This document shows positions 23,609-36,010 of a DNA stretch of 64,000 nucleotides, one piece after another (positions within the stretch are counted from its first letter, which is position 1; each line of letters starts with the position of its first letter). The DNA is from Planococcus citri (taxonomy: Eukaryota; Arthropoda; Insecta; Hemiptera; Pseudococcidae). The translations under genes were made by a program, and so were the position numbers. Location: contig NC_088679.1 in assembly GCF_950023065.1 (NCBI RefSeq), positions 62,124,001-62,188,000 on the forward strand, written 5' to 3'. The notes beneath the pieces were generated by a model, which was not told where the DNA came from, did no database searches, and worked only from the letters and a program-made list of their open reading frames with translations.

Positions 23609-25385
23609 ATGACCTTTGAAGATCCTTTTTTCGTCGTTAAAGAGTAAGTACCTTTATGGAAGAAAATCACACTACCGAACACCTATATAATTTTTCATCG
23701 TGTATTATCGATTACCTACTATTAATTTTGAACATGAACCGTTATTATGTTTACAGAGATGTTTTAAAAGCTTTAAATAAAACGGTAAATTTATATCGTC
23801 GGTGGAACGACATACAAGCTGAGCCCATCACTGTAAATTTACTACGAGAAGAAATCGAATGGATTACGACAGAATTACGTAACAGTTTGAGAAGTATTGA
23901 ATGGGATTTGGAAGATTTGGAGGATACTATCAATATCCTTTTTTATCTCTAGTTAAACTGTATTTTTATGTATATTTTTTTGGATCATCGTAGGTGTATT
24001 TTTTCCTTAATATTTGAATTTGTATACGTATCGTGGAGAAGAACCCGACCAAGTTCAAAATCGATGCTAATGAATTGAACCTTAGGAGGAAGTTCATTCA
24101 AGATACCCGAGCTGAAGTTAAGGTAACCTCTTTATAATGAGAAATTATCATCGAGTAAATAAACCATAAGATAATATAGGCTAATATACTCGTATTTGTT
24201 GACATATCTCTCGATACTAAATTATTGATATACGTACATAGTGGCATATTTTTTTCTTTCAACTTATACCTACCAATTTTATTTTTTTTGCAGTGTATGC
24301 GAGAAAAGCTGAGCTATTCGAAAGCAGTAGATAAAGATAAAACTTCCAGACAAGTGGGTACTCGAACGATATGCTATAAAAATAATGCATAGCTATGAAC
24401 TGTGTGTTATTTTTTTTTATTTCGAAATTACTCTCAAAGTAAAATATGTACCTACAGTTACAGTTTTGTACAAATAATTGTCGTACAGCTACGTACGAGG
24501 TTTCTAAATATTAGACAAAGCGTAGCATCGACGACCTTGAATTTTTAAAATCCAACTCAAGCGTTCAAAATAAGCACGTTTTTGTTAAAATAATATGACT
24601 TAATTATATAGCGAATTTTTACGTCGAATCTTTATTATAATATTTTCGCCGTATTTCATCCGCTGTAACGATGAAAAACTCACGGATAATTTCTATTCAG
24701 CTGAAATTATCTAATTAATACGTATTCATTTTGTTAAAAATCTGCAGAATTCGGTTCTTAAGCAGTACTTAAACTCTTAATATTTAAATCAATATTTGCA
24801 GCCATTAATTGAAAATCTAACAGCGGTCAAAATGGGTGGCGGAGGAGCACACAGTAGCACAAAGTACTCCAAACTAGAGAATCAAATCGATAGCCCGGAA
24901 CATACGCAATTTTCCAAGACTCAAACCTCGATGCAAAATAACATGGTACACGAACAGGACGATCAATTAGAATTAATAGCCGATTCGATAGGTACACTGA
25001 AAAACATGTCGCATCGAATCGGTATCGAATTAGATGAACAAGACGAGTGAGATTTGTTTGTTTAAATAGAAAAAAAAAATCAAAATCTCGACGATAAACT
25101 AATCCAATAATCGTATTAACAGGATGCTTAACGAGTTACACAGCGAAATCGAACACACCGATTCACGAATCGATTCAACGATGAAAAAGATAGCCAAAGT
25201 TTTGCATCTATCGAACGGTAAACAATCGTATACTAATTAGACGAACCGTAGTCTGTAATTGCAATTATCGTCTTACTAATTGGTGTATTATTTTTTTCGA
25301 ATGCATAGATCGAAGCCAGTGGGTCGCCATTTGTATATTGACCGGATTACTGATTTTGATACTGTTCCTATTTATAATGCTTTAA
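23609..25385 (+). CDS. Syx6: Syntaxin-6 (Qc-SNARE)
   Basis: Syntaxin 6 is a tail-anchored Qc-SNARE for fusion at the trans-Golgi and endosomes. Seven exons give 260 residues (human about 255): 23609-23643, 23757-23932, 24028-24122, 24294-24353, 24802-25046, 25123-25217 and 25309-25385. The start MTFEDPFFVVKEDVLKALNK and the core LRNSLRSIEWDLEDLEDTI are highly conserved N-terminal (Habc) features. The SNARE motif runs from about DDQLELIADSIGTLK to KKIAKVLHLS with a zero-layer Gln in ELDEQDEML. A single membrane anchor (WVAICILTGLLILILFLFIM) ends the protein. The junction between exons 2 and 3 (DTI-S-IVEKNP) needs an AT-AC intron; reading straight through gives a stop after NILFYL. Confidence 0.93.
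23933..24027 (+). other. AT-AC (U12-type) intron of syntaxin 6
   Basis: The 95-base intron starts ATATCCTT, the strict U12 AT-AC donor consensus, and ends TATAC. A near-perfect U12 branch site TTCCTTAAT lies at about 24003-24011, some 16-17 bases before the AC, a typical distance. Splicing here joins ATCA to GTATCGTGGAG, which restores the conserved TISIVEKNP protein sequence. No GT-AG pair restores that frame and sequence. Confidence 0.92.
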
Positions 25386-26763
25386 TATCACATCGTTGTC
25401 TATACTGTCTACCCTTCATATTTATGGTTTTAAGATGAATATCGTAGTTGGTGTTTCGATGATGCCTTTTATATTAAAGAACCACATCAGCATCGATCTC
25501 AGCAGAATTTCTAGCCCCGTAAATACACATATTTACCAAAGTTGTATTTTTTTTATTAATATAAACACGTACAAATAGTTTTTTATTATTAATAGTTTGT
25601 TAGTTGCCGAAGCTGATACGTTGGCAACTGGTTATATACGCTTGTTTTTATCAATTTTATGTTGTACTTTCCTCCTTATTTCTTTTTATTTGTCGTTTAT
25701 TTTTTGTTGGCCATTTTCATTTTACGTGATTGTAGTGATTTTTTATTTATTTTGTAATTCATCCTATTTTTAAACGGTTGTATATAAATTATTTTATATT
25801 TTATAGAACGTTGTGAGCTTGATTCGGTATTATTGTATTCATCTTTTGTATAAGGTTGTAAATAACAGCATACTTTACGTAGTATATTTATGATGGAACT
25901 AGTCGCTCGATATTTTAATCCGAAGTACATAAGTATAATAATTTTTTTAAAATTATATTTGTGTGAAAATCAAACGAAAAAACAAATGGTAAAATATCTT
26001 TACGAATGAAAAAATATTATTTTCGATGATGAAACTTCCACTGCGTTACTTCACATATTATTATCAACTTTTTGAAATTTGAATATTTGGAATACCTACT
26101 TTTTGCGCCTCTATACTGTATATAATTCAATTAGATCCTATTAATGGAAAACGAGCCCCAAACAGTAACCCCCCCCCCCACTTTCCTCCAATGGGTGCCA
26201 CAGAGTTAAAATTAATCTGCAATGTTCACTCTAGTTGAGGAACGTTCCAGTTTTATTATGATCAAAAAATACTACAACAAAATTCACTCACAATTGAATT
26301 TTTTTCTATTTTGGCCTTACTTTTGAGGGTCCAAGCTCCCCCCCCCCCCTAATAACTCTTCTGGATCCAAAACGTATCCTAATGAAGTATCACGTACACA
26401 TATATTTTGATTTTCAAACTATAATTCTGAGATAGGAAAGGAAAAAAAAGTTTTCACAGGTTTCCCTATTATGCTGATTCCCAGTAGAATAAGCAGGGCC
26501 TTGTGGCACGGGTTAAAATCACTGGAGCCTCCAGAGATTTTTCAAATATCTCCAGAAATTTCGAATCACTCCGGAAATACGAAAATAATTAATGACCGAG
26601 AATTAAAAATCTGAATATATTATCACAATACATTGAAAACTATAAAATAATCAGTTAAAAGAATATAAAATCGTAACTTGGAATAGATAAAAACGGATCA
26701 CACTGAAATATTATGTAAAAACCTAGATACTTGATGCAGGCATCATAGCAATATAGACAAAAA
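25386..26763. other. Convergent intergenic region between syntaxin 6 and CTP synthase
   Basis: Both neighbouring genes end into this region, so it contains two 3' UTRs. Past about 26160 there are C tracts (26171 and 26340) and a small CTGGAGCCTCCAGAG phrase near 26522 that matches the repeat unit at 45840-46370. No gene is supportable. Confidence 0.5.
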
Positions 26764-29700
26764 TTAAGATTTAATATCTTCATCCGACGAAGACAAATCG
26801 GTTGGACTCAATCGCCCTTTGGATATATAAGAATTTAGTTTACCACAAGATGCTAATATAAGACCGATAAATGGTGGCGATGGTCTTAACGGACGACTAG
26901 TATATTCGGGATGGAATTGGGTTGCTACATAATAAGGATGGTCTTTCAACTCCAACATTTCCATTCTAACTTTGTTTTCGTCTTTACCTGAAAATAGATG
27001 GTAGATTTTTTAGATTAATTTCCTGGAAGTCGAGATGGATATTTTTTACTACAAAAAAAATAATCTAAGAACTAACCAACGAAGCGGAGTCCATGTTCTT
27101 CTAATTCTTTTACAAACTTATTGTTCACTTCGTATCGATGTCGATGTCTTTCTTCGACGACTTCTTTGCGATTATACAAAGCATCTGAAAAAAATTTATA
27201 ATTGAAAGATGAAACTTTTGGCTTTAGCTTATTTAGCTTCTAAAAAATTTATAAAACTTTAGCTTTAGCTTTTCAAATTCATGAAGCTTTTTAACAGCTA
27301 GCTTTTAGCTTCCAAAAATCCTTTGGATTTTGGCTTTTAGCTTTCGACTTTTCAATTTTTTTAAAAAAATGAGGTACATTGAAAGGAAAATGGAAATTTA
27401 CAATCACAACGAAAAAAAAAAAAAAAACTGAATAAAGGAGAACAGTAAAATGTGAAAATCGAAAAATAACTCAAAGCAGAAACTGAACTGAACCAAATGA
27501 ATTTGCAAAAAATCTGAAAGAAAGCTCAGAAAGCTGAATAAATAAAGCTTTTGGTTTGCTTTTAGCTTTTAAAAACCCCTAACTTCCTCAGCTTTTAGCT
27601 GGCTTTTCATCCCTGATTTTAATAGGTACTCGAAGAAAAAACATCGTTCGCATGATTTAAAATACAAAGACAATTCACTCACATAATATCGAATCATTCA
27701 AATGTTCTTTTTGGAAAAAGGTTTTCTTTTTTCCCAAGCGCATAGTTCCACCCATTTGACCAGTATTATGCTCGGGCATATCGATAATAATGTACTCTTT
27801 TTCACCACTACTCGATACTTCTTTCGTTTTGGCTTCAGTTTTTGACTCGTCATCACTCCGGATGGATAGTTTCTCAGTGGTTGGGATTTCGTCGTCTTTG
27901 AATTCCGCACTTTCTGCGATATCCTCCTTCTTCAATACGTTTCTGTTTTGAAAAAAAAAAATAAAAGAAATACAGCGTTAATTTTTAGATTTGTTTACAA
28001 TTCTCACGATCGATATGATAAACGATTCAATAGCTAATTACTTTGTGAATTCGATAACAGCCGCTTGTAAACCCAAACATATTCCAAGGAATGGAATTTT
28101 TTTCTTTCTGCACCAATTACAAGCAGCTATCTTTCCTTGGATACCTCGTTTACCAAACCCTCCAGGAACAACAACACCTCTGAGAAAAACATGTTCGTGG
28201 GTAAATATTTCGCGATTACGAGATTTCATGAATCAAAAACCCAACGATAGGTACTCACTGGCTGTTGCATAAATTTTTCCAAGCTTCGTGATAATTCAAG
28301 GGGTTCTCGTCTTTCATGCTTTCTTCTAAATTTTCTGCATCGATGTACTATTGGAAAAAAATAGTATAAAACAAATGAGTACGTAGGTAGATACAACGCA
28401 TAAACGAACAGAAGTTTTCATTTTCAATATTCTGCTCTTAAATTATTTTTTTCCAAATTTGCTTGATTTTTCTAGAATTATTGCTCTTATCAGATACGTA
28501 TAGGTACTTGAAAATACTTTTACTTACAATCAATTTCAATTTATAACCGGCGAAAATGGACGCATGTTGTAGAGATCTCGATACAGAAGCGTAAGAATCT
28601 TGAAGTTTTGTATATTTACCAACCAACGCAATATTCACCTCATCTCGTAATTTTTCAACCCTAAATGAATAATCAAACATAGCAGCACTTTAAAAAATGA
28701 CATTTATTTACCTACAGGATTTAAATAATATAGCAGCTATACTTATTATGCTTTACGAAAGCCAGAGATGGGGCGATTCATTAAAAAAAAAAAATGAATA
28801 GGATTCAAATGGCTCGATTCGACCAAAAAATTGAATCCGATTCAAAATCAGCGATTCAGTTTTCAAATGAATTGTATTCAATGGACTCTTGATTTTTGCC
28901 AAAAATTGTAAAAACCCTTCATTTTTATTTTCTTCACAGATTACAAAATCTTCTGATTTTTAGCAACACAGCTAAAAATTGTTTTTTTGAAAAAAATAAA
29001 TCCATAAAAATCTCATTTTACCGAAAATTAATCAATAGTGTCACCTTTTTACAAAATTGCGAAAAGGTCTTTTCTTTATGTATCTCTTTTTGACGTAAAT
29101 CGTATTTTTTTTTTTTTTTTTTTTGTTAGAAATCGAAACATTCTTGCTTTGTTGTCAAAAATTGCAACAAAGTCTCACCTTTAAAATCGCCAGAAAGCCC
29201 TTCCTCTTGCTAAAATTTTTAAAGTATTAGCGCCTAAAAATTGAGTTTTTTTTGCCAGAAATTGAAAATTTTTCGCTGTTTTAAAATGGCTACAAATTGT
29301 TGTTTTAAACAGAAAATTCCAAAGTGTCTAAAAATTTCCTGAAAATCACGGGTTTTCAGCAAAAATTGCGAAAAAAAAGTATCGAAGTTGATTTTTTGAA
29401 TTCTCAATTTTCTACTTTTTTAAATGAATTTTTTCAGTTTTGGAGGAGGAGGCCAACATTGTTCAAAATATTAAGGAAAAGTTTTTCTGAAGGGGGGGTC
29501 ATTTTAAAAAAAATTGACCAGAAATCAAGAATTGAAAAAAATTGTTACAGTTTACAGATTGATATTTTTTTCCATTTCTTTCTTCATTTTTTTTTTTTTT
29601 TTTTTTTTTAGGAAGAGGTTCTATTTTATGCAAGTCTTTACATTTATGAAGATATAAAAATGTTTTTTTGGAAGGATTCTGAACAGTTTAAATAATTTCG

Positions 29701-31523
29701 TAAACCTCATTCGATTTTTTATTTTTTTTAAAATTACTCAACTTACGTTAAATTTTTTTAATTTTGGAGAAGGGGCCAACACTGTCGATGATCCCACGGA
29801 AAGCAATGGAAGTTTTTCCGGAGTGTAAGTTATTCAAAAAAATAAAATTACAGATTTCAAAGTGAGATTTTTTTGGGTGAGGAGCCGAGAAAAGTTTCAT
29901 TCCATGCAAATTCCCATGTTTTTGAAGGTATGGAAACTTCAAAGCGATCGTTTCTAATCTCCAAATAAATGAATACCTCATACACAGGAAATGATTAGTT
30001 CGGTGCCTAATCTTATCAAATTCTTTCATCCTAATCAACTTTTACAGTCATTAGTCACGTTTAGCAACAAAATTGCCACACAATCATACCAGTTCAAAGA
30101 GAAGCGAAGAGAACTTGATTATTATTTTTTAATTAACGGATTTAATATTGGTAGTATGCTCACTTGAACGCTAATTCTCTCCACTGCTGCATGAATTCGG
30201 GTGATTTGGGAAACCTCATAATATCTAGTTTCAATTTAGAACTGAATAGCTGCACGATTCCTTGACTTTCGATGAAAACTGGTACTTCATAAATTGAACT
30301 CAAATCGTGTACGCATATAACCTGAGATAGAAAAAAAAAAAGATCAATACCGAATACGAGCATTGAAAAAATACAATAATTATTATACCTCTTCTGGTCT
30401 AACGTGACAAAAATCGGAGATTTTCTCTCGAGTTTCACGATTAATTGGAGTTTCACTTCTGCTAACTATTATGTGGGGGAATAATCCTAGATGTCTAAGT
30501 TCTCGCACGCTGTTTTGAGTAGGTTTTGTTTTATGTTCACCGGTTGCATTCGGCTACAAGGGAAAAAAATACAAAATTTAAAATGGGTAAATAATGACAG
30601 GATGCGAACATGGTTGTAGATATTTTCATATTTTGTACCTGAGGGACTAACGATACATGCACCAAACAAAAATTATCTTGCCCTACTTTGAATTGAAATT
30701 GCCTGAAGGCTTCTACAAATGGCATACCTTCTATATCACCGATAGTGCCACCTAATTCGATAATACAAACCTGAAATGTCAAAATAATTGATTGGTAGCA
30801 TCACAAGACAAAATCAAGTTCTATAAGAACGCATTTAGAACCAAGCAATCTGTAAAATACTAAATACCAGTCCACATGCTTGAAAAATAATTTCATATTT
30901 ACTTCTGGTTGTCTTCCGTCGTCGTATATGGGTTTCTTAGTCACATTTAGAACCCATTCTTGAATAGCATCGGTAATATGAGGAACGACTGATCAAATAA
31001 AAAATAAAAAATCACAAAGTCGTCTAAAATCTAAAAAAAAAAAATAATCAATTATTTGACAAAGTCTTACCTTGGACAGTTTTACCCAAATATTCTCCTT
31101 TTCTCTCCTTGTTGATAACTTTTTGGTAAATCTTGCCAGTGGTGATATTATTCTCATTGTACAAAGTAGCGTCTAGAAATCGTTCGTAGTTGCCCAAATC
31201 TAAATCCACTTCACTTCCATCTTCCAAAACATACACCTCACCTGTAATTTTACAAAAGTGAATGTATATTGTAAAATATTGTATACTTATCGGATTTATT
31301 CAAAATGAACTTAAGTAGGTAGGTAGTAAGTACCTATCATAGGATTCAATCACTTACCATGTTCGTAAGGCGAAAAAGTTCCAGCGTCGATATTAATGTA
31401 AGGATCAATTTTGATGACTGTCACACATAATCCACATGATTTCAATATGGTTCCAAATGAACTTGCTATGATACCTTTACCAACGCCACTAATAACGCCA
31501 CCAGTTACCAGGATGTATTTCAT
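26764..31523 (-). CDS. CTPsyn: CTP synthase
   Basis: CTP synthase makes CTP from UTP using ATP and glutamine-derived ammonia. Twelve minus-strand exons give 609 residues (human about 591): 31523-31358, 31241-31071, 30988-30903, 30770-30639, 30553-30389, 30321-30164, 28660-28528, 28347-28259, 28179-28042, 27942-27683, 27184-27077 and 26987-26764. The N-terminal synthetase domain starts MKYILVTGGVISGVGKG (P-loop) and includes IDPYINIDAGTFSPYEHGE and CIIELGGTIGDIEGMPF. The glutaminase domain has VPGGFGKRG, the nucleophile Cys401 in GICLGLQ, and His561/Glu563 in FHPEYTSRP. DMPEHNTGQMGGTMRLG is conserved. Between VIEFTK and YIIIDMPEH lies a charged, Lys/Glu-rich insert of about 55 residues. The start codon is preceded by a 3' splice site at 31549-31550, so there is an upstream untranslated exon. 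The C-terminal tail is Ser/Asp-rich. Confidence 0.96.
27205..27616. repeat. Degenerate AGCTTTT-rich element in CTP synthase intron
   Basis: This intronic block is dominated by TTTAGCTTTTAGCTT-like phrases. Its right end reads CTGGCTTTTCATCCCTG, and a related block at about 57860-57992 ends GCTAGCTTCCCATCCCTG. The CATCCCTG end suggests a hAT-type terminus; the left end (AAGATGAAACTTTTGGC) matches it only loosely and no duplicated target is visible. It is probably an old MITE. Confidence 0.5.
28662..30163. other. 1.5-kb repeat-bearing intron of CTP synthase
   Basis: This is the longest CTP synthase intron, between the synthetase and glutaminase halves. It holds T tracts (about 29105 and 29588), a GAGATGGGGCGATTCAT stretch near 28764 that resembles an isolated transposon end, and diverged AAAATTGCGAAAA units like the purine-rich family. 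No nested gene is supportable. Confidence 0.5.
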
Positions 31524-32447
31524 GGTATAAGTACTATAGTCTTAGTTCCTGCGAAAAACATGAAAACAATGAGTTAGGAAGTAGATGATAATTTTTACTT
31601 GGGATGTAATTTACTATGCACGAAGTATACGAAACTATAAAGTATAAAGCAGTGTTTTGGCAGGTACTAGAACCACACCGGAGTAAAGATACCAGAGTAA
31701 TGTTAATTCTATTAAAGCACGTGTTGAAATCGATAATTGAAATGCGCAATCACTCTAACTCAGCAAATTCTTCGTTTTTTAGATAGAAATATTGCACCGG
31801 AGTTATAAAGTAAGAAAAAAAATATAATTATTGAATATGAAAACTGTTATCAGTTACCTACCGGATAAACAGTTTCCAAGATTATTTACCGGAGAATAGA
31901 AGATGAAGGTTTGGTGAAATTGTTAAAACTCACTGATAAATCAGACAAAATAATATTACCAACGTTCGCGTCAAGATACTCGCCGCAATAATTCCTTTTT
32001 TATTCGATTTCTAAAAATGAAGAAAGCACATGTCGAATACGCGCTTAATTTGCACGCATGATAAAAGGAGAATGGATCGAGAATGTCAGGTGAAAAGTCT
32101 ACCAGGTAAAAATTGGTGATAACTAAACGCTTGGACAATTTCGTTCTTTCAACTTTCAAAAGTGTTTTGACCAAAAGTTACTTTGACGCATAACTTCTCA
32201 CTTACTACACTCATGAGTTGCCTATCAATTTTTAATGAAGGCATCAGTAAAAATCTGAAATTTGGTTTGTTTGTAACTTTGTACCCTACTTTCGAGTTTC
32301 GACCTCCGGAGTCCATTGATGACAGTTTCAAACCGTACTGGGGCCTCCAGTGATTTAGATTTTTTTCTTTTCTTCAAAAATAATTGACAGAGAATATTTT
32401 GGATTTGAATCGACACTAAAAGATTTTTATAACACGTATCTAAATCA

Positions 32448-35070
32448 GGGTCAGGGATGAGGCCCCGAACGATTTTTTTTCGGGTTCAGGGTTCCGGGGC
32501 TTGGGCTTTCAATCAAAAATTTTTAATTTATTAGGTCTTGGGCTTGGATTGGGGCCCAGGAAACTTTGGTTTTAGGTTTCAGGGCTCAGTGTTCAGAGCT
32601 TGAATGAAGTGTTCAGGGTTTTCGGAGACTTTTCTGGGCTTGAAATTGAGAGGTTCCATGGAAAAGGGGCCTTCGTCATTTTTTTGTTTTTTTATTCATT
32701 TACAATTTTGAATGTATTAAAATTTTTAAAAATTAATTTCACAATATTCAGTGATACTGAACCGGGTAATTCCATGTTCAACTCAACCAACGTTTTTGAG
32801 TCATGTTTTTCGATTTCGCTCAAATTTTTTTTACAATATATAGGTATTAGGTACCCACCCAGTAAGTAAGAACCCCGCAATTAGTTTGGTCCCAGCCCCC
32901 TCAGGGGGCGGGTGGGGGGGCTTCCATTATTTTCACATTGTCTCGAGGTACTCAACTTCTGCAGCCCATTCCTCCAAAACTATGATAATTTGATCAAAAC
33001 TGATTTCACAGTTCGAAAGGGCATTGCATGTAGAACTTTTTAAGCATTTTGAAATTTTCAAAAGTTGAAATTTGAACTTTCAAATTGAAAGTTCAAATTT
33101 CAAAATGGCGCTGTAAGTGGCAGCTACCATTTAAAATATTGAAAAAATTTCCATAGATGTACCTTTTGATGCTTTTTCGAAATATTTAAGTTTCGAGATG
33201 GGACCTCTCGAGGAAGGGGGAGCACCCCCACCCCCCTTTTTGGGTGAAACTTTCGAAAGAAAATCTGGGGCATGTGATGTATCAAATTCTATGTTTTTGG
33301 TGACGCTGAACACGAAGATGACATCAGATTTTTGATAGGACCCTATACACGGCCCCCAGCACCTCCCCAAAGGGGGTAAAAGTTCAAAAAAGTGTTCTGT
33401 TCGTGTGACACATGGAATAGTGTGTTTTTGGTGACGCTGGACACGAATATGACGTCAGATTTTTGATTGGACCCGTCCACGGCCCCCAGCACCTCATCAA
33501 AGAGGGTGACCCCCCCAAAAATGGTTACATTCGTGTGACACATGAAATAGTATGTTTTCGATATCGCTGAACACGAATATTGCCTTAGTTCTTCGAATCG
33601 ATTTCACCCATGGCCCCCAGAAGCAGAACCTCCCCCAATTGGTAAAAATCCAAAAAAAATTGTTGGGGCCGTGAATGCGGTCCAATCAAAAATCTGACGT
33701 CATATTCGTGTTCAGCGTCACCAAAACCATACTATATTCCATGTGTCACACGAACAAAACACTTTTTTGAACTTTTACCCCCTTTAGGGAGGTGCTGGGG
33801 GCCGTGGATGGGGTCCTATCAAAAATCTGACGTCATATTCGTGTTCAGCGTCACCAAAAACATAGAATTCGATACATCACATGCCCCAGATTTTCTTTCA
33901 AAAGTTTCACCCAAAATTGGAGAGGGGGGTGCTCCCCTTCCATTGAGAGGTCCCATCTCGAAACGTGAATATTTCGAAAAAGCATCAAAAGGTACATCTA
34001 TGGAAATTTTTTCAAAATTTTAAATGGTAGCTCCCACTTACAGCGCCATTTTGAAATTTGAAAGTTCAACTTTCAACTTTTGAAAATTTCAAAATGCTTA
34101 AAAAGTTCTAAATGCAATGCCCTGTCGAACTGTGAAATCAGTTTTGATCAACGTATCATAGTTTTGGAGGAATGGGCTGCTAAAGTTGAGTACCTCGAGA
34201 CAATGTGAAAATAATGGAAGCCCCCCCCACCCACCCCCTGAAGGGGCTGGGACCAAACTCTATGCGGGGTTCTTACTTACTGGGTGGGTATATATTGTAA
34301 AAAAAATTTAAGCGAAATCGAAAGACATGATTTTCAAAATCGCCTTTTTTTGGTTGAGTGGACATGGAATGACTCAACTGTATTTCCATTAAAAAAGATG
34401 ATTTGGAAAATGATAGCCTGTAGAAAAATTTCTCAAGTCCATTTGAACTTGAAAAAATTACATCAGCGGAAAAAATTGACTACGGCACCTTTTCCATGAA
34501 GCCCCTCAATTGCAATTTTAATGAAGAATAGAATAGGTAAAGTAAAATCTTATTTGATTTTCTGTTGAAAAAAAAAACATTTTAAGGGCAGATTCCGATT
34601 GCTTTTTTCAAAATTATTCGAATGGAAAAGTTTTTTTTTCAATCAGAATTGAATTTTTTTGGAATTTTTGATTACTTACTGTCCAAATTTTTAAGTATCA
34701 TTTTTCAAAGAACAATGAACTACCTACAGAATATTATAATATCAAATATTAAACTTTTTGCCGAAGTTGTAATTTTTTTTTGAAAATCCCCTTTTTTGAC
34801 TTTAGAAGTTTTGAGATGCACAGAACGGTAATTACAATAGTATGTAGTTTACAAAATTTACACAAGCCCCGAAAATCCCTGATCACAGTTTGGGTTTCCG
34901 GGCTCACGTTCGGGGCTTGGTTTTCGGAGGAAAAGGTTTAGGGCTTTGGGCCAGGGCTTTGTAGGTTACAGTTTTTAAGGTTTTGGGGCTTGGACATTCG
35001 GGCTTCAAGGAAATAATCGGGGTTTTTTCGCGTTTTGGGTCCTGGTCCTGGGCCGGGCCTCATCCCTGAC
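32448..35070. mobile_element. Inverted-repeat element interrupted by a nested palindromic element
   Basis: The left end GGGTCAGGGATGAGGCCCC and the right end GGGCCTCATCCCTGAC form an inverted repeat of about 15 bases, with two extra G at the left. CTAAATCA flanks both sides (32440-32447 and 35071-35078), an 8-base target duplication as in hAT elements. The outer arms are rich in GGGCTT and CGGGG phrases. The central part is occupied by the separate palindromic element at 32764-34375. Without it the outer element would be about 1.0 kb. A diverged fragment of the family lies at 22190-22690. Confidence 0.78.
32764..34375. mobile_element. Long palindromic (foldback) element, copy 1
   Basis: The whole 1.6-kb unit is an inverted repeat. 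The left terminus GGGTAATTCCATGTTCAACT mirrors the right terminus, which ends ACATGGAATGACTC. Inward, both arms carry GATTTCGCT near the ends, then ACCCACCCAGTAAGTAAGAA, CCCCGCAATTAGTTTGG or its variant, ATTATTTTCACATTGTCT, a CAAAATGGCGCTGTAAGTGG block, and repeated units containing TGACGTCA and GGTGCTGGGGGCCGT. The arms meet near 33650. Copy 2 at 50393-51866 has the same order. It encodes nothing recognisable, and no clear target duplication was seen. It lies inside the element at 32448-35070, so it inserted later. Confidence 0.85.
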
Positions 35071-35279
35071 CTAAATCAATTAAGAGCCTAAGAGAATCGC
35101 ATAGATCATGATGAATCCGAGGTTACAGGTGCTGAATTTCAACTTTCACCCTATTTACAGCGTTTTTCCTTTTTCGAAAACTGCAGAAACTTGACCCCTA
35201 AAGGCCCAGGTGAATTCTGAAATGCGATGTAAAAATGCTTTCGATATCTTGAATTAGCCACGGAATTCAACTATTTTTT

Positions 35280-36010
35280 TTTACTTTTACCCATTAGGGG
35301 AGGTTCTGGTAGCCATGGGTGAGGTCAATTTGAAAAACTAAGGCTATATTCGTGTTCAGCGATATCGAAAACATGTTATTTCAATTTTCATGTGTCACAC
35401 GAATGAAACCATTTTTTTTTTAGGTCACCCTCTTTGAGGAGGTGCTGGGGGCCGTGGATGAATTCCGATCAAAAATGTGACGTCATATTCGTATTCAGCG
35501 TCACCAAAAACATACTATTTGATGTGTCGCACGAACAAAACACTTTTTTGAACTTTTACCCCATTTGGGGAGGTGCTGGTGGCCGCGGATGGGGCCCAAT
35601 CAAAAATCTGATGTCATATTCGTATTCAGCGTTACCAAAAACATACAATTCGATATATCACATGCCCCAGATTTTTTTTGTTGAAAGTTTCACTCATATT
35701 TGGGGGAGGGGGACACCCCCTCCATTAAGAGATCCCATCTCGAAAATTAAATATTTCAAAAAAGCATCAAAAGGTACATCTATGGAAATTTTTTCAGAAT
35801 TTCAAATGGTACCTCCCACTTACAGCGCTATTTTAAAATTTGAACTTTCAATTGAAAGTTAAACTTTCAACTTTTGGAAATTTTAAAATGCTTAAAAAGT
35901 TCAGAATGCAATGCCCTTTCGAACTGTGAAATTAGTTTTGATCAAAGTATTATAGCTTTGTAGGAATGCGCTGCTGAAGTTGAGTACCTCGAGACAATGT
36001 GAAAATAATG
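35280..36010. repeat. Single-arm partial copy of the palindromic element
   Basis: The order of blocks matches the right arm of the palindromic element: AGGGGAGGTTCTGG, a unit with TGACGTCA at 35478-35485, GGGGAGGTGCTGGTGGCC, CATGCCCCAGATTTT, GGTACATCTATGG, CTCCCACTTACAGCGCTA and AGTACCTCGAGACAATGTG. It stops before the outer GTAAGTAAGAACC block and lacks an opposite arm, so it is a truncated or solo copy. An open frame at 35434-35862 follows the repeat structure and is not taken as a gene. Confidence 0.8.

Noticed and set aside
23656..23952. 98-codon frame in syntaxin 6 ending NILFYL
   Set aside because: It reads through one upstream intron and then into the AT-AC intron; only the central part is exon.
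28764..28790. Possible transposon end CCAGAGATGGGGCGATTCAT
   Set aside because: No matching inverted end or target duplication was found within the following several kilobases.
33131..33685. Several overlapping open frames of 60-80 codons with similar predicted peptides
   Set aside because: They arise from the repeated units of the palindromic element and recur in each arm and copy; there is no family resemblance or splice context.
35434..35862. 142-codon open frame on the plus strand
   Set aside because: It follows the arm of the palindromic element, has internal similarity only to other copies of the repeat, and shows no recognisable domain.
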